Shown here in pieces: positions 1 through 6,799 of a stretch of DNA of 8,612 nucleotides (its first letter is position 1; each line of letters starts with the position of its first letter). Source of the DNA: an uncultured bacterium (GTDB lineage Bacteria; Omnitrophota; Gorgyraeia; Gorgyraeales; Gorgyraeaceae). Below the pieces are notes generated by a model. That model saw only the letters and a program-made list of their open reading frames with translations. It was not told the DNA's origin and made no database searches. Where the stretch lies: NCBI GenBank assembly GCA_913009675.1, contig CAJVXD010000036.1:1-8612 (forward strand), read 5' to 3'. Made by a program: the position numbers and the translations under genes.

Positions 1-516
1 GATCTGGTTCATCTTTCCAAAACTCCGGCTCTCCTTTGCCCTCTGCATCCTCTGCATCTCATCTACTATAAGGAACAGATACCTGTACATAAAAGACGCT
101 ATCATTATAAATATACCGGGGACCTTTAATCTCTCCATGCCTTTTAATAGATCAGTGGACCTCGTGCTTGTACTAAGTATTATCATAGAAACTATAGATA
201 GATACGATTTTATTATTATGCTTTGAAATAAGATAACCCCGTTGTCCTTATTGATAAAAGGTATGAATATCGCTATCAGTACAACGAAAGGGATCACCGT
301 AAGCGATTTTTTAAAAATAAACAAAAATGGGATACGGGAGAGGACTATGAAAAGAAATAATAGAATCCCATATAAAAAGAAAGGCAGGACCGAGGCAGGA
401 TCCGTCAAGACTACAGAGAAAACAAATATAAAAAAGACCACTATCTTTATTCTCGGGTCTATCCTGTGAATAAAGCTATCCAGCTTAGCGTATTTATCTA
501 TATAGGAATGCCGCAT
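1..516 (-). CDS. cbiQ: Energy-coupling factor T component, CbiQ/NikQ-like (partial, C-terminus beyond window)
   Basis: Membrane-integral T component of an ECF-type nickel/cobalt importer. It couples the S unit (NikM/CbiM) to the ATPase. The open frame runs from ATG at 516 to the window edge, giving 172 codons with no stop; usual length is about 240-260. The N-terminus has the EcfT-type start RHSYIDKYAKLDSFIHRIDP followed by R-I-K. Hydrophobic segments lie near residues 23-41, 46-63, 70-90 and 100-118. The end carries a cytoplasmic coupling helix reading MQRMQRAKESRSFG (about 153-166), matching the Ala-Arg-Ser/Gly coupling motif of EcfT proteins. The gene starts 6 nt after the PDGLE gene stop and has only a weak Shine-Dalgarno site, so translational coupling is likely. 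The ATPase gene probably follows off the window. Nickel rather than cobalt is inferred from the NikR-controlled operon. Confidence 0.92.
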   Translation of the reverse strand, partial: MRHSYIDKYAKLDSFIHRIDPRIKIVVFFIFVFSVVLTDPASVLPFFLYGILLFLFIVLSRIPFLFIFKKSLTVIPFVVLIAIFIPFINKDNGVILFQSIIIKSYLSIVSMIILSTSTRSTDLLKGMERLKVPGIFIMIASFMYRYLFLIVDEMQRMQRAKESRSFGKMNQI

Positions 517-522
517 TATATA

Positions 523-804
523 TTATCTTTTAATTATTAAAGCAACCCCGCAGGCAATACCAAATACAAGCACCGTGCCAAAGATCCCTGCAAAACCCGT
601 TGCGAGAGTATCATTATCTATGCCGGGCCAGGAGTAACTAGGGACTGGAGATAAAAATGCCGGCCTTGTCTCTTCCTTTTCTATAAATCCTTTATCCGCA
701 GCGACCTTCTCAAGGCCATCAGGTGAAGGAGAAGCAAGGGGAGAAACGAAAAATGCCAGGCTTAATGCTAGTAAAAGACTAAGAAATATCTCTTTTTTAT
801 TCAT
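523..804 (-). CDS. PDGLE-domain protein, NikN/CbiN-like small component of ECF nickel/cobalt transporter
   Basis: A 93-residue membrane protein. An N-terminal hydrophobic segment (about 5-24) may be a signal anchor. It is followed by the diagnostic PDGLE motif at residues 28-32, an extracytoplasmic loop, and a second transmembrane segment at about 69-89 ending in a short basic tail (KR). This two-helix shape with PDGLE is that of the CbiN/NikN auxiliary subunits, which associate with the M component and are needed for metal loading. I chose the ATG at 804 because GGAG lies 7 nt upstream; an in-frame ATG at 819 lies deep inside the preceding gene. The start overlaps the cbiM end by 8 nt, so the two are translationally coupled. 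Whether it should be called NikN or CbiN cannot be fixed from sequence alone. Confidence 0.86.
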   Translation of the reverse strand: MNKKEIFLSLLLALSLAFFVSPLASPSPDGLEKVAADKGFIEKEETRPAFLSPVPSYSWPGIDNDTLATGFAGIFGTVLVFGIACGVALIIKR

Positions 805-1441
805 GTCGGATCTCCTCATTATATAATAGATCGGGCCTTGTCTTCAAAACAAAACTTACCACCGTAACGGATATAAGGGCCTCGCCTATACCTATCAACA
901 TGTGCACCAATACCATGGCAGAAAACACAATCCTTAACGGTGAAACCCCTGATGCGGCTAATTCAAAAGCACACGCCGCCGAGGCCAGCACTACAGAAAG
1001 CCACGCAGCTACAGCAGTACCTATCACTACGCCCTTATTCTTGTTTATCATCTTCCTTATCAAATTATAGATTACATAGCCGCCCATACTGCCTATAAAA
1101 GACATGTTAAATATATTTGCACCTAACGCAGTAAGGCCTCCATCCTGGAATAAGAGGCATTGCACGATTAAAACCACTGCGATAACAATCGCACCTGCGT
1201 AAGGGCCTAATAAAACAGCTGCCAAGGCACCTCCCAAAAGATGGCCTGATGTCCCTGATGCCACAGGAAAATTTAACATCTGTGCAGCAAAGATAAATGC
1301 CGCCATTACCCCCATCAATGGCACCATCTTATCCCTCAAAACACGCGAAACCCGCCTGAGGCAATACCACAGGCCGCCTATTGAAATAACCCATGCAGGC
1401 GCCCAGGTGTTAGGCGCTAAAAAACCGTCCGGTATATGCAT
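797..1441 (-). CDS. cbiM: ECF transporter substrate-binding (S) component, nickel/cobalt, NikM/CbiM family
   Basis: A 214-residue, highly hydrophobic membrane protein with six or seven predicted helices, the S unit that binds the metal in ECF nickel/cobalt importers. It begins with the invariant MHIPDGFL. In NikM2 structures the N-terminal amine, His2 and His67 form the square-planar nickel site. Here His2 is present and SGHLLGG places a histidine exactly at residue 67. The family-typical GALAAVLLGPYAGAIV and GANIFNMSFIG segments follow. An ideal GGAGG lies 5 nt before the ATG. It stands 75 nt after the porin stop with no clear terminator between, and overlaps the PDGLE gene. NikR upstream argues for nickel over cobalt, but CbiM of cobalt systems shares the same ligands. 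The symbol nikM would be equally acceptable. Confidence 0.95.
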   Translation of the reverse strand: MHIPDGFLAPNTWAPAWVISIGGLWYCLRRVSRVLRDKMVPLMGVMAAFIFAAQMLNFPVASGTSGHLLGGALAAVLLGPYAGAIVIAVVLIVQCLLFQDGGLTALGANIFNMSFIGSMGGYVIYNLIRKMINKNKGVVIGTAVAAWLSVVLASAACAFELAASGVSPLRIVFSAMVLVHMLIGIGEALISVTVVSFVLKTRPDLLYNEEIRHE

Positions 1442-1444
1442 ATG

Positions 1445-1462
1445 TACCTCCTTTAATGAGCA
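1445..1462 (-). promoter_or_regulatory. Strong ribosome binding region of cbiM/nikM, shared with the small ORF at 6865
   Basis: Read on the minus strand, TGCTCATTAAAGGAGGTA supplies a GGAGG 5 nt before the ATG at 1441. The same 18 bases with one change (T for A) precede the small ORF near 6870-6887. The rest of the 75-nt gap (1463-1516) shows no convincing promoter or terminator. Confidence 0.7.
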
Positions 1463-1516
1463 CGCGGCTTATGGAACGAACGAAGTGAGTTAACATAATC
1501 CTCTATGCGAATTAGA

Positions 1517-2860
1517 CTAAAAATCCATCTGTCCCCTCATGCCTATTACAGTAATTACGGAGCCGCCATTTGTCGCATCGCCGCCGTATGGATTCCAGAT
1601 TACCTGCAGATCCGGGCTCAAGGTCAAATGTTCGTCTGCCTTAAAACTATAATATATCTCTATATGGCCCTCGCCCTTTGCATCTAAACCAGTGCCCGCA
1701 TCTTTGTATTCATCCGAGGGTATTATTTGACCTAGGGCGACAGCCAATATATCATCTTTTCTATCCCATAATCTTCCGTTTAATTGCGTACCTATACTCC
1801 ATGCCCCTTCCAGAGAAAAACCCTCGCCGTTTATATAAACATCCGGATTTTGCCAGCCATATCTTAAAAATACCCCTATACTATCCGTCAATTCCTGGTC
1901 AAAACTCAGGCCAAGACCATATGAGTTTTCTTTCGTCTTTGTCGAGTCCTGCCATTTTGTATGGCCCCTGCCGCTCAACCAACCCATCAGACGGTAATCC
2001 CCGTTCCTCTTAAAGAGGCCGGGTTTCAGATTTAACTGTATTGCGTAAAAGCCGCCATCAAATACATCCTCCCAATCGCTATCACCGTCCATCATCAAAA
2101 AACTCACGTCCATGAAATCAACAGGTTCTATCCCCAGGCGTAGACCCGGACCATTGTCAGGAAATTCTATAGTCGGAGAATTTCTAAACAGCCTGCCCAG
2201 AAACTGAGTAGTTTCATCGTTAGCATATTTATTCGTATCGAGCAATATCGAGCCATCAATCTCCCCTGCCATAATCTTGGCTGGTATGTCTTTAAAATAA
2301 TGCTCATACCACACCTCTGTCACAGCAATAGAGCTATCAGAATTATCTGCGTCTCTATTGACATTCGAAAATACCCTGAGTTCGTCTTCCACGCCTCCAC
2401 CATCGCCTGTTTCTATGTGTAGATACGCCTTGCCATAATCCTCGAATTTCTTTTCAAATTCTATGTCTATAGAATAAGAACCATCTGTGATATCCTCGCC
2501 TTTCCCGGAAAGGTTATCGCCATTTGCGTCAGTCGTTCCCTGTATAATAAACGTTGTCCCGAGCCCCATCCGTAGGCCACCCAGCATAAAATATCCCTCT
2601 TTTCTATGTAAAAGATGGCTATCGAGATGCCTATCAAAGTCCTCTATAGTCATATCCTGTAATTCTATTGTTCCGGGTAGAGATTCCTGGCGAGACAACC
2701 TCGTCTCGAGCTCTCCTATCTTCTTTGCCTGAGCCTCTGCTTTTTTCTTTAATTGACGTATCTCAAAAAGCAGTTCCTTATTCGAAATCTCTTCGCAAAA
2801 ACCAAAAGATGTTGTGCTGAAAACAACACAACCTGCCAGAATAAAAATCTTCTTGAGCAT
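1517..2860 (-). CDS. OprB-like outer-membrane porin, candidate nickel entry channel
   Basis: A 447-residue predicted outer-membrane beta-barrel. Residues 1-23 look like a Sec signal peptide (MLKKIFILAG start, hydrophobic core, Cys/Glu after the core). Residues about 25-60 form a charged, heptad-like helix (KELLFEIRQLKKKAEAQAKK) that could be a periplasmic coiled coil. From about residue 85 on, alternating hydrophobic/polar strands are separated by Gly/Asp/Asn-rich loops. The chain ends in GMRGQMDF, with the C-terminal Phe typical of BAM substrates. The last third, including SPDLQVIWNP and the final strand, resembles the OprB carbohydrate-porin family. The start has GGAGG about 5 nt upstream. 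It lies between nikR and the NikM/N/Q genes, 55 nt after nikR without a promoter of its own that I can see, which suggests nickel-related permeation. Substrate specificity is inference; the barrel call is firm. Confidence 0.82.
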   Translation of the reverse strand: MLKKIFILAGCVVFSTTSFGFCEEISNKELLFEIRQLKKKAEAQAKKIGELETRLSRQESLPGTIELQDMTIEDFDRHLDSHLLHRKEGYFMLGGLRMGLGTTFIIQGTTDANGDNLSGKGEDITDGSYSIDIEFEKKFEDYGKAYLHIETGDGGGVEDELRVFSNVNRDADNSDSSIAVTEVWYEHYFKDIPAKIMAGEIDGSILLDTNKYANDETTQFLGRLFRNSPTIEFPDNGPGLRLGIEPVDFMDVSFLMMDGDSDWEDVFDGGFYAIQLNLKPGLFKRNGDYRLMGWLSGRGHTKWQDSTKTKENSYGLGLSFDQELTDSIGVFLRYGWQNPDVYINGEGFSLEGAWSIGTQLNGRLWDRKDDILAVALGQIIPSDEYKDAGTGLDAKGEGHIEIYYSFKADEHLTLSPDLQVIWNPYGGDATNGGSVITVIGMRGQMDF

Positions 2861-2874
2861 CTCCCTCCTCTTTT

Positions 2875-2901
2875 TGCTACTCTTTTTATTTTCGTGCTAC
2901 T
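2875..2901. repeat. Short direct repeat TGCTACT (two copies, 20-bp period)
   Basis: TGCTACT occurs at 2875-2881 and 2895-2901, a spacing of about two helical turns, inside the 55-bp nikR-porin gap. The second copy extends to GTGCTAC, which resembles the GTGTTAC half-site of the operator at 3340-3366 with one change. It could be a degenerate secondary NikR contact or chance. Confidence 0.35.
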
Positions 2902-2915
2902 AACAACCAAAAAAA

Positions 2916-3329
2916 TTATAGCCCTGCGCCTAAAGTCGTCAAGGTAAGAGAACCGTGTTTTACACCTTTAATGGCCTTCAATTTGTCTGCCAGGAGTTTA
3001 ATCCTGTCTGATTTTCCTCTGACAATGACCACCTCTAAACAATTATGGTGATCCAGGTGGGCATGTTGACTGGCAATTATCATATCCTGATAGTTATGCT
3101 GTATATCCACAATCAAATCCATGAGTTCTCTTTTGTGGTGGTCATACACCAGGGAAATCGCACCTGCGACGTCCTTACCTTTTTTCCACTCATCTTCGAC
3201 AAGGCTGTTGCGTATGAGGTCTCGTATTGCCTCGGACCTGTTGGCGTATTGCTTGCCGCCGATAAGTCTGTCAAAATCCCTGAGCAGGTTTTTCTCAAGG
3301 GATACGCCGAACCTCATCAAATCTGACAT
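2916..3329 (-). CDS. nikR: Nickel-responsive transcriptional repressor NikR
   Basis: A 137-residue, full-length ribbon-helix-helix regulator. The N-terminal MRFGVSLEKNLLRDFD (5-20) gives the DNA-binding strand and first helix, and YANRSEAIRDLIR (28-40) gives the second helix. The C-terminal half is the ACT-like tetramerisation and nickel-binding domain. All four high-affinity square-planar ligands known from E. coli NikR (His76, His87, His89, Cys95) have counterparts at His78, His89, His91 and Cys97, with identical spacing (HAHLDHHNC). The start has GGAG 6 nt upstream. It is the first gene of the nickel operon and sits directly under an operator that overlaps its own promoter, so nickel-dependent autorepression of the whole operon is expected. 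Confidence 0.97.
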   Translation of the reverse strand: MSDLMRFGVSLEKNLLRDFDRLIGGKQYANRSEAIRDLIRNSLVEDEWKKGKDVAGAISLVYDHHKRELMDLIVDIQHNYQDMIIASQHAHLDHHNCLEVVIVRGKSDRIKLLADKLKAIKGVKHGSLTLTTLGAGL

Positions 3330-3339
3330 GTAGGTCTCC

Positions 3340-3366
3340 GTGTTACTTTTCTAAAAATTATAACAC
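3340..3366 (-). promoter_or_regulatory. NikR operator, inverted repeat GTGTTAT-N13-GTAACAC
   Basis: Read on the minus strand, the site is GTGTTAT, 13 bases, then GTAACAC: 6-bp perfect arms, or 7-bp arms with one mismatch. From memory, the NikR motif of Geobacter/Desulfovibrio-type bacteria is GTGTTAC-N13/14-GTAACAC, so this is one base from consensus. It overlaps the -10 box and transcription start of the nikR promoter, a classic repressor position. Confidence 0.85.
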
Positions 3367-3384
3367 AATTATCCGGGCTGTCAA
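3357..3384 (-). promoter_or_regulatory. Consensus sigma70-type promoter of the nickel operon
   Basis: On the minus strand, TTGACA (3384-3379) is separated by 16 bases from TATAAT (3362-3357). Both hexamers match the consensus exactly. The predicted start near 3350 gives a 5' leader of about 20 nt containing GGAG before nikR. The NikR operator covers the -10 box and start region. A run of seven T, which may serve the end of the upstream phosphorylase transcript, lies just upstream at about 3385-3391. Confidence 0.88.
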
Positions 3385-3396
3385 CAAAAAAATCAC

Positions 3397-6300
3397 TCAA
3401 CCGAGATAGACGTCTATCTTCTCTAGCTTTCTATCTCTGACGTCCCTGGAATACGGCCATTCTATTATGTCTTTTTTTATCTCCAGCTTCTTACCGTTAT
3501 CATATCTTAGAATGATAAATCTTGTCTTCACTGACCCCCTGCCGGCCGTATTTTTCATGCGTGGGTTATGATAAACCACGATGGTTTTATTTAAGAATTT
3601 AAAGGCGTAGCTATTTTTCGGGAAATCCTTCTGTGCCTTTTTCGTAAAAAGCCAGGCTGGCAATGCGGGCCTGAACCTGAGCGTCAATTCACCTTTTTCG
3701 TTAAGGAAAAACGGCTTCGTGCCAACATTCATCAATATCCACATATTCAGCAACTCTGCCGTGGAACCACTTAGCCGGGCCACGAAACCCCTCCCGTGGA
3801 GCCTCTCGTCCGGGAAGGCACTTGAAACTATGAATGACGAATTTTCAAAGATACTCCTGCCGTAGATTTCCGGTTTCATAAATGGGATAAGACAGTTCCT
3901 GAATTCTCTGAAAAACTCCTCATAAAGCCCTGACTTAAGTATCTCAAGGAGATATTTATATTCCATATGCAACCATATAGATTCGTTCTCCAGCCAGCCT
4001 GGCGTAAAGATGCTGGAACGGCCTACCTCTTTTGAAACTCCTTTCAATGGTTCATTGATCTTATACATCCCTAATCTTTTATCATAAAGACCTGTTTTCT
4101 TCAGCGCGGCATAAAGAGACTTTGCCTTCTTAGGATTTCCTTCAGCCTTCATGGCGTGGACAATGCCTTCGAGAAATAAAGGAAGCTTTATGTTTTTAAA
4201 GGTCTTTGGCCTTACAAGAGGTAAATCTGTAATAGGGTCTATCTTGCCTGTGTGTTCAAAATCCGTAACCTCATTTATGAAATACGTCACGTATGTCTTT
4301 CTTGAAGGAAGATAGGCCTTTTCAGCAGCCAAGTTTACCTTGGAAAGAAAGAGTTTCAGCGTCTCTATTAATTCCGGGATAGCCAGTAACCTTTCGTTAC
4401 CTGTAAACCCGAGTTTCACCTTTTCGCGGTATTTCTCCTTGAGGGAGTTTGAATTATCCCAATAATAAAGATCCCTTCTCTTCGCTGAAAGCCTTGTTCC
4501 CTTTTTGATTACGGATTCTATGGCCTTTAAAAAATCGTAAATCTCTTCGGGTAGCTTTATCTTCCCCCTATCGTTAAGCCCCGGGTCCTTTAGCGTATCC
4601 AGCATAAACCTTATCTGCCTTTTCAATTCGAACACCTCAGGGGTGGAAGAGCCGAAAAGAGCGGGCAGGCCGTTCATTGAATCGCACCATCCTGGTTTAT
4701 CCGCCTCCATCTCGATGCCCATCCCAAAAGGATCCAAAGAAGATATCTTGTTTACTGTCAGGCACAATAATTTTACGAGGAGGGTTGTCTTGTAAATAGG
4801 GCCCTCTCCCCTGCGTGTCCTTACTCTATGGGCATCGTATTTTCGCTTTCTAATAAGGTGCTCTTTCTTTGTATCCCGCAAAAGTGCGTGGTACTGCCTG
4901 ACTTTTTCCCCACTGTTCAATAAACATCTTTCTGCTCTTGATTTAACACAATGCACATTATCGTAAAAAGTAAATTCTCTCTTATCTAAAAGTAACTCTT
5001 CTATCTTTTCCGGATAGATAGACAGGTAGCTTTCGACAAGGTCGAGATTGTATGTCCAGTGGTCTATCCAGAACCCCTCTGTATGCTCGGCATCATATAT
5101 GGCCTCGCAATTCTTAAGAACTGACTCAAGCAGCCCCTCCCAGGACACCTCCATCTTTATGCCAAGGGATTCCATTTCCATAAATAATTCCCCCGGCGTA
5201 AACGTTCCAGCCAGCACACCTTTGAGCTTCTCTATATCCTTATTCTCTACCTTGTCCTTCAGGATATCTCTTAAATCTGTTCCGGGGTTGAGTCTAAACC
5301 TCACGCCGGAGAGAACCAGGGGATTAAACCCATCCGGCTGCAAGAGGTTGTAAAAATAAACTACGTTAGAATCCTTTATGTCGGGGTTAAAAAAGATATC
5401 GTTCCTGCGATTCTGGTTCATGTCCCTGAAATTACCGTTACCCTGAGAAAAATATGTAGGGTCTATATAAAAGCTATTGTAATCCCTTTCAAGGTCTCCG
5501 TGTTTCCTGGAATAGGCATAAAATATATGTGAATGGCCACCGCAGCTTACGGGATAACCGCCGCGCATGACATTATCAAGGAATGTCTGGCGGCAATAAA
5601 GATCATAACCCTTCTCTCCGGAAACAGTAAAAACCGGTTCCTGAAGCCCTTCTATAATCTTTTTATTCTCTTCGCGTTTATCTTTGAAAAACTGAGGCCT
5701 GGTAAGGCGGCAGACCATAGAGTTCAGTTTTTCCTTCGAACTCATGTGCCCCATTAAGGAATAGATCGTGGCTGACGAACCTCTTTTGATCTTTAAAGCC
5801 GCTAAAGACATAGCGCAGGGAAGCTTATTCTGCCCCATCTGTTTGAGAGGTACATGGAATCTCTTCTGGTTTATAAAATTAACCGGGCAGGAAAAATCCT
5901 TAACCTGCCCGAATATAAGCTCAGGGTCAACGAATATCGGTAATATAGCGTTTGCCTTACTGTTCTTTGCCAGCGTGGATAGAAAAAAATTGCCCTCGTT
6001 TATAAATTCTACTTCTGAGATATCCCTTGGATCTACCTTCAGTCTGTAGAAGGGGGGGCCTTTTTCCAGATTCTCTACGGTCATCCACGCCTCAACAGTG
6101 CGCCTCATCTTCTGGAGAAAAAAGTTTGAAACACCATATGGTATTATAAGCGGTGTCCCGTCCAGGATATCTGCCGAAATGTCTCTTTTTGATATATTTT
6201 TGAACGTAACTATCCTCGCAAGCGCTGCACAAGGTTCATTGGGGATTGTAAAATAATCTACGCTGATCTCCAGCCCCAGAAATGGATTTCTTTCCATGAG

Positions 6301-6669
6301 CCTTAACCCATGCGAGGTTATAAACATCTTCTGTTCTGCCGGTACAGCGTTATTTTCAAAATGCGAGAGGAAAGGCTCATAAAAAATATCCTTCTTTTTA
6401 TCCTTTATTTTTATAAATGTGCGGAAGCCTTGGGACGAGACGAGCTGATATGCCCTGTTCGCAGGAAGAAACTCCATAATGGAGTTATCTTTGCTCTTAA
6501 CGCCGAAACTGCATATACATTGGCCTCTATTGACATAGAAGACCCACATGGGTATACCGAATAGACCGGCGATACCTGGCAGGAAATTAGAAAAAGGGTT
6601 CGCGTGGTTATAATCCTCTATTACAAACTCGCCGTTCGGATCTATATAGTACTTCACTCTTTTATCCAT
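3397..6669 (-). CDS. Large inverting glycoside phosphorylase, GH94/GH149/GH161-type (beta-glucan phosphorylase-like)
   Basis: A 1090-residue cytoplasmic protein with no signal peptide or membrane segment. Enzymes of this superfamily split beta-glucosidic bonds with phosphate to give alpha-glucose 1-phosphate. The N-terminal part (NPFSNFLPGIAGLFGIP from about residue 25, then YVNRGQCICSFG) matches the beta-sandwich start of proteins annotated as cellobiose phosphorylases. A conserved block at about 403-424 reads YFSQGNGNFRDMNQNRRND. The segment KPGWCDSMNGLPALFGSS contains Asp663, which aligns by eye with the general acid in the GH94 DWNDGMN motif. The length exceeds ordinary cellobiose phosphorylases (about 800) and fits the oligoglucan phosphorylases (about 1000-1150). 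Substrate (beta-1,2, beta-1,3 or beta-1,4 glucan) cannot be assigned. The gene has no Shine-Dalgarno site and its promoter lies almost on the ATG. It appears monocistronic, with no sugar transporter or glycosidase beside it. Confidence 0.78.
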   Translation of the reverse strand: MDKRVKYYIDPNGEFVIEDYNHANPFSNFLPGIAGLFGIPMWVFYVNRGQCICSFGVKSKDNSIMEFLPANRAYQLVSSQGFRTFIKIKDKKKDIFYEPFLSHFENNAVPAEQKMFITSHGLRLMERNPFLGLEISVDYFTIPNEPCAALARIVTFKNISKRDISADILDGTPLIIPYGVSNFFLQKMRRTVEAWMTVENLEKGPPFYRLKVDPRDISEVEFINEGNFFLSTLAKNSKANAILPIFVDPELIFGQVKDFSCPVNFINQKRFHVPLKQMGQNKLPCAMSLAALKIKRGSSATIYSLMGHMSSKEKLNSMVCRLTRPQFFKDKREENKKIIEGLQEPVFTVSGEKGYDLYCRQTFLDNVMRGGYPVSCGGHSHIFYAYSRKHGDLERDYNSFYIDPTYFSQGNGNFRDMNQNRRNDIFFNPDIKDSNVVYFYNLLQPDGFNPLVLSGVRFRLNPGTDLRDILKDKVENKDIEKLKGVLAGTFTPGELFMEMESLGIKMEVSWEGLLESVLKNCEAIYDAEHTEGFWIDHWTYNLDLVESYLSIYPEKIEELLLDKREFTFYDNVHCVKSRAERCLLNSGEKVRQYHALLRDTKKEHLIRKRKYDAHRVRTRRGEGPIYKTTLLVKLLCLTVNKISSLDPFGMGIEMEADKPGWCDSMNGLPALFGSSTPEVFELKRQIRFMLDTLKDPGLNDRGKIKLPEEIYDFLKAIESVIKKGTRLSAKRRDLYYWDNSNSLKEKYREKVKLGFTGNERLLAIPELIETLKLFLSKVNLAAEKAYLPSRKTYVTYFINEVTDFEHTGKIDPITDLPLVRPKTFKNIKLPLFLEGIVHAMKAEGNPKKAKSLYAALKKTGLYDKRLGMYKINEPLKGVSKEVGRSSIFTPGWLENESIWLHMEYKYLLEILKSGLYEEFFREFRNCLIPFMKPEIYGRSIFENSSFIVSSAFPDERLHGRGFVARLSGSTAELLNMWILMNVGTKPFFLNEKGELTLRFRPALPAWLFTKKAQKDFPKNSYAFKFLNKTIVVYHNPRMKNTAGRGSVKTRFIILRYDNGKKLEIKKDIIEWPYSRDVRDRKLEKIDVYLG

Positions 6670-6678
6670 ATTCAGATA

Positions 6679-6707
6679 ATTGTATCAAAAGGCATGTATT
6701 TTTGCAA
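6679..6707 (-). promoter_or_regulatory. Promoter of the phosphorylase gene, giving a nearly leaderless mRNA
   Basis: On the minus strand, TTGCAA (6707-6702), a 17-base spacer, then TACAAT (6684-6679). The expected start, 6-7 bases downstream, falls about 2-4 nt before the ATG at 6669. No purine-rich Shine-Dalgarno sequence is present between the box and the ATG, consistent with a leaderless transcript. Confidence 0.62.
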
Positions 6708-6727
6708 GGCAAAAGAATTAGGCTGGT

Positions 6728-6762
6728 GCCTTCTGTTCGAGGTTTAACCTCGAACAGAAGGC
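6728..6762. repeat. Perfect inverted repeat, 17-bp arms with a single central base
   Basis: Arms GCCTTCTGTTCGAGGTT and AACCTCGAACAGAAGGC flank one T; as RNA it would fold with a small TTTAA-type loop. No T-run follows on either strand, so it is not a canonical intrinsic terminator. It stands between the small cysteine-rich ORF and the phosphorylase promoter. It could be a REP-like dispersed palindrome, a factor-assisted terminator or an operator. Confidence 0.85.
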
Positions 6763-6767
6763 TGAAG

Positions 6768-6795
6768 AAAAACAGGCAGTTCTAGCGTCATGCCC
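6768..6795 (-). terminator. Weak intrinsic terminator-like hairpin after the small ORF
   Basis: On the minus strand, GGGCA (6795-6791), a 12-base loop, TGCCT (6778-6774), then G and TTTTT (6772-6768). The stem is only five pairs, including one G-U. It lies 5 bases after the stop of the 21-codon ORF and upstream of the perfect palindrome, so it may end that short transcript. Confidence 0.4.
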
Positions 6796-6799
6796 AGGA

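Noticed and set aside
242..469. Plus-strand open frame opposite cbiQ
   Set aside because: It is antisense to a convincing EcfT/CbiQ sequence, low-complexity Lys/Thr/Ile-rich, and has no ribosome binding site or recognisable domain.
1442..1516. Separate promoter or cobalamin riboswitch before cbiM
   Set aside because: The 75-bp gap is too short for a cobalamin riboswitch, shows no B12-box-like sequence, and I found no acceptable -35/-10 pair; co-transcription with nikR and the porin is simpler.
3402..3415. 14-bp perfect palindrome GATAGACGTCTATC at the end of the phosphorylase gene
   Set aside because: It lies inside the coding sequence, forms only a 5-6 bp stem with a 4-base loop, and is about a dozen bases away from the T-run near 3390, so it is not a convincing terminator or operator.
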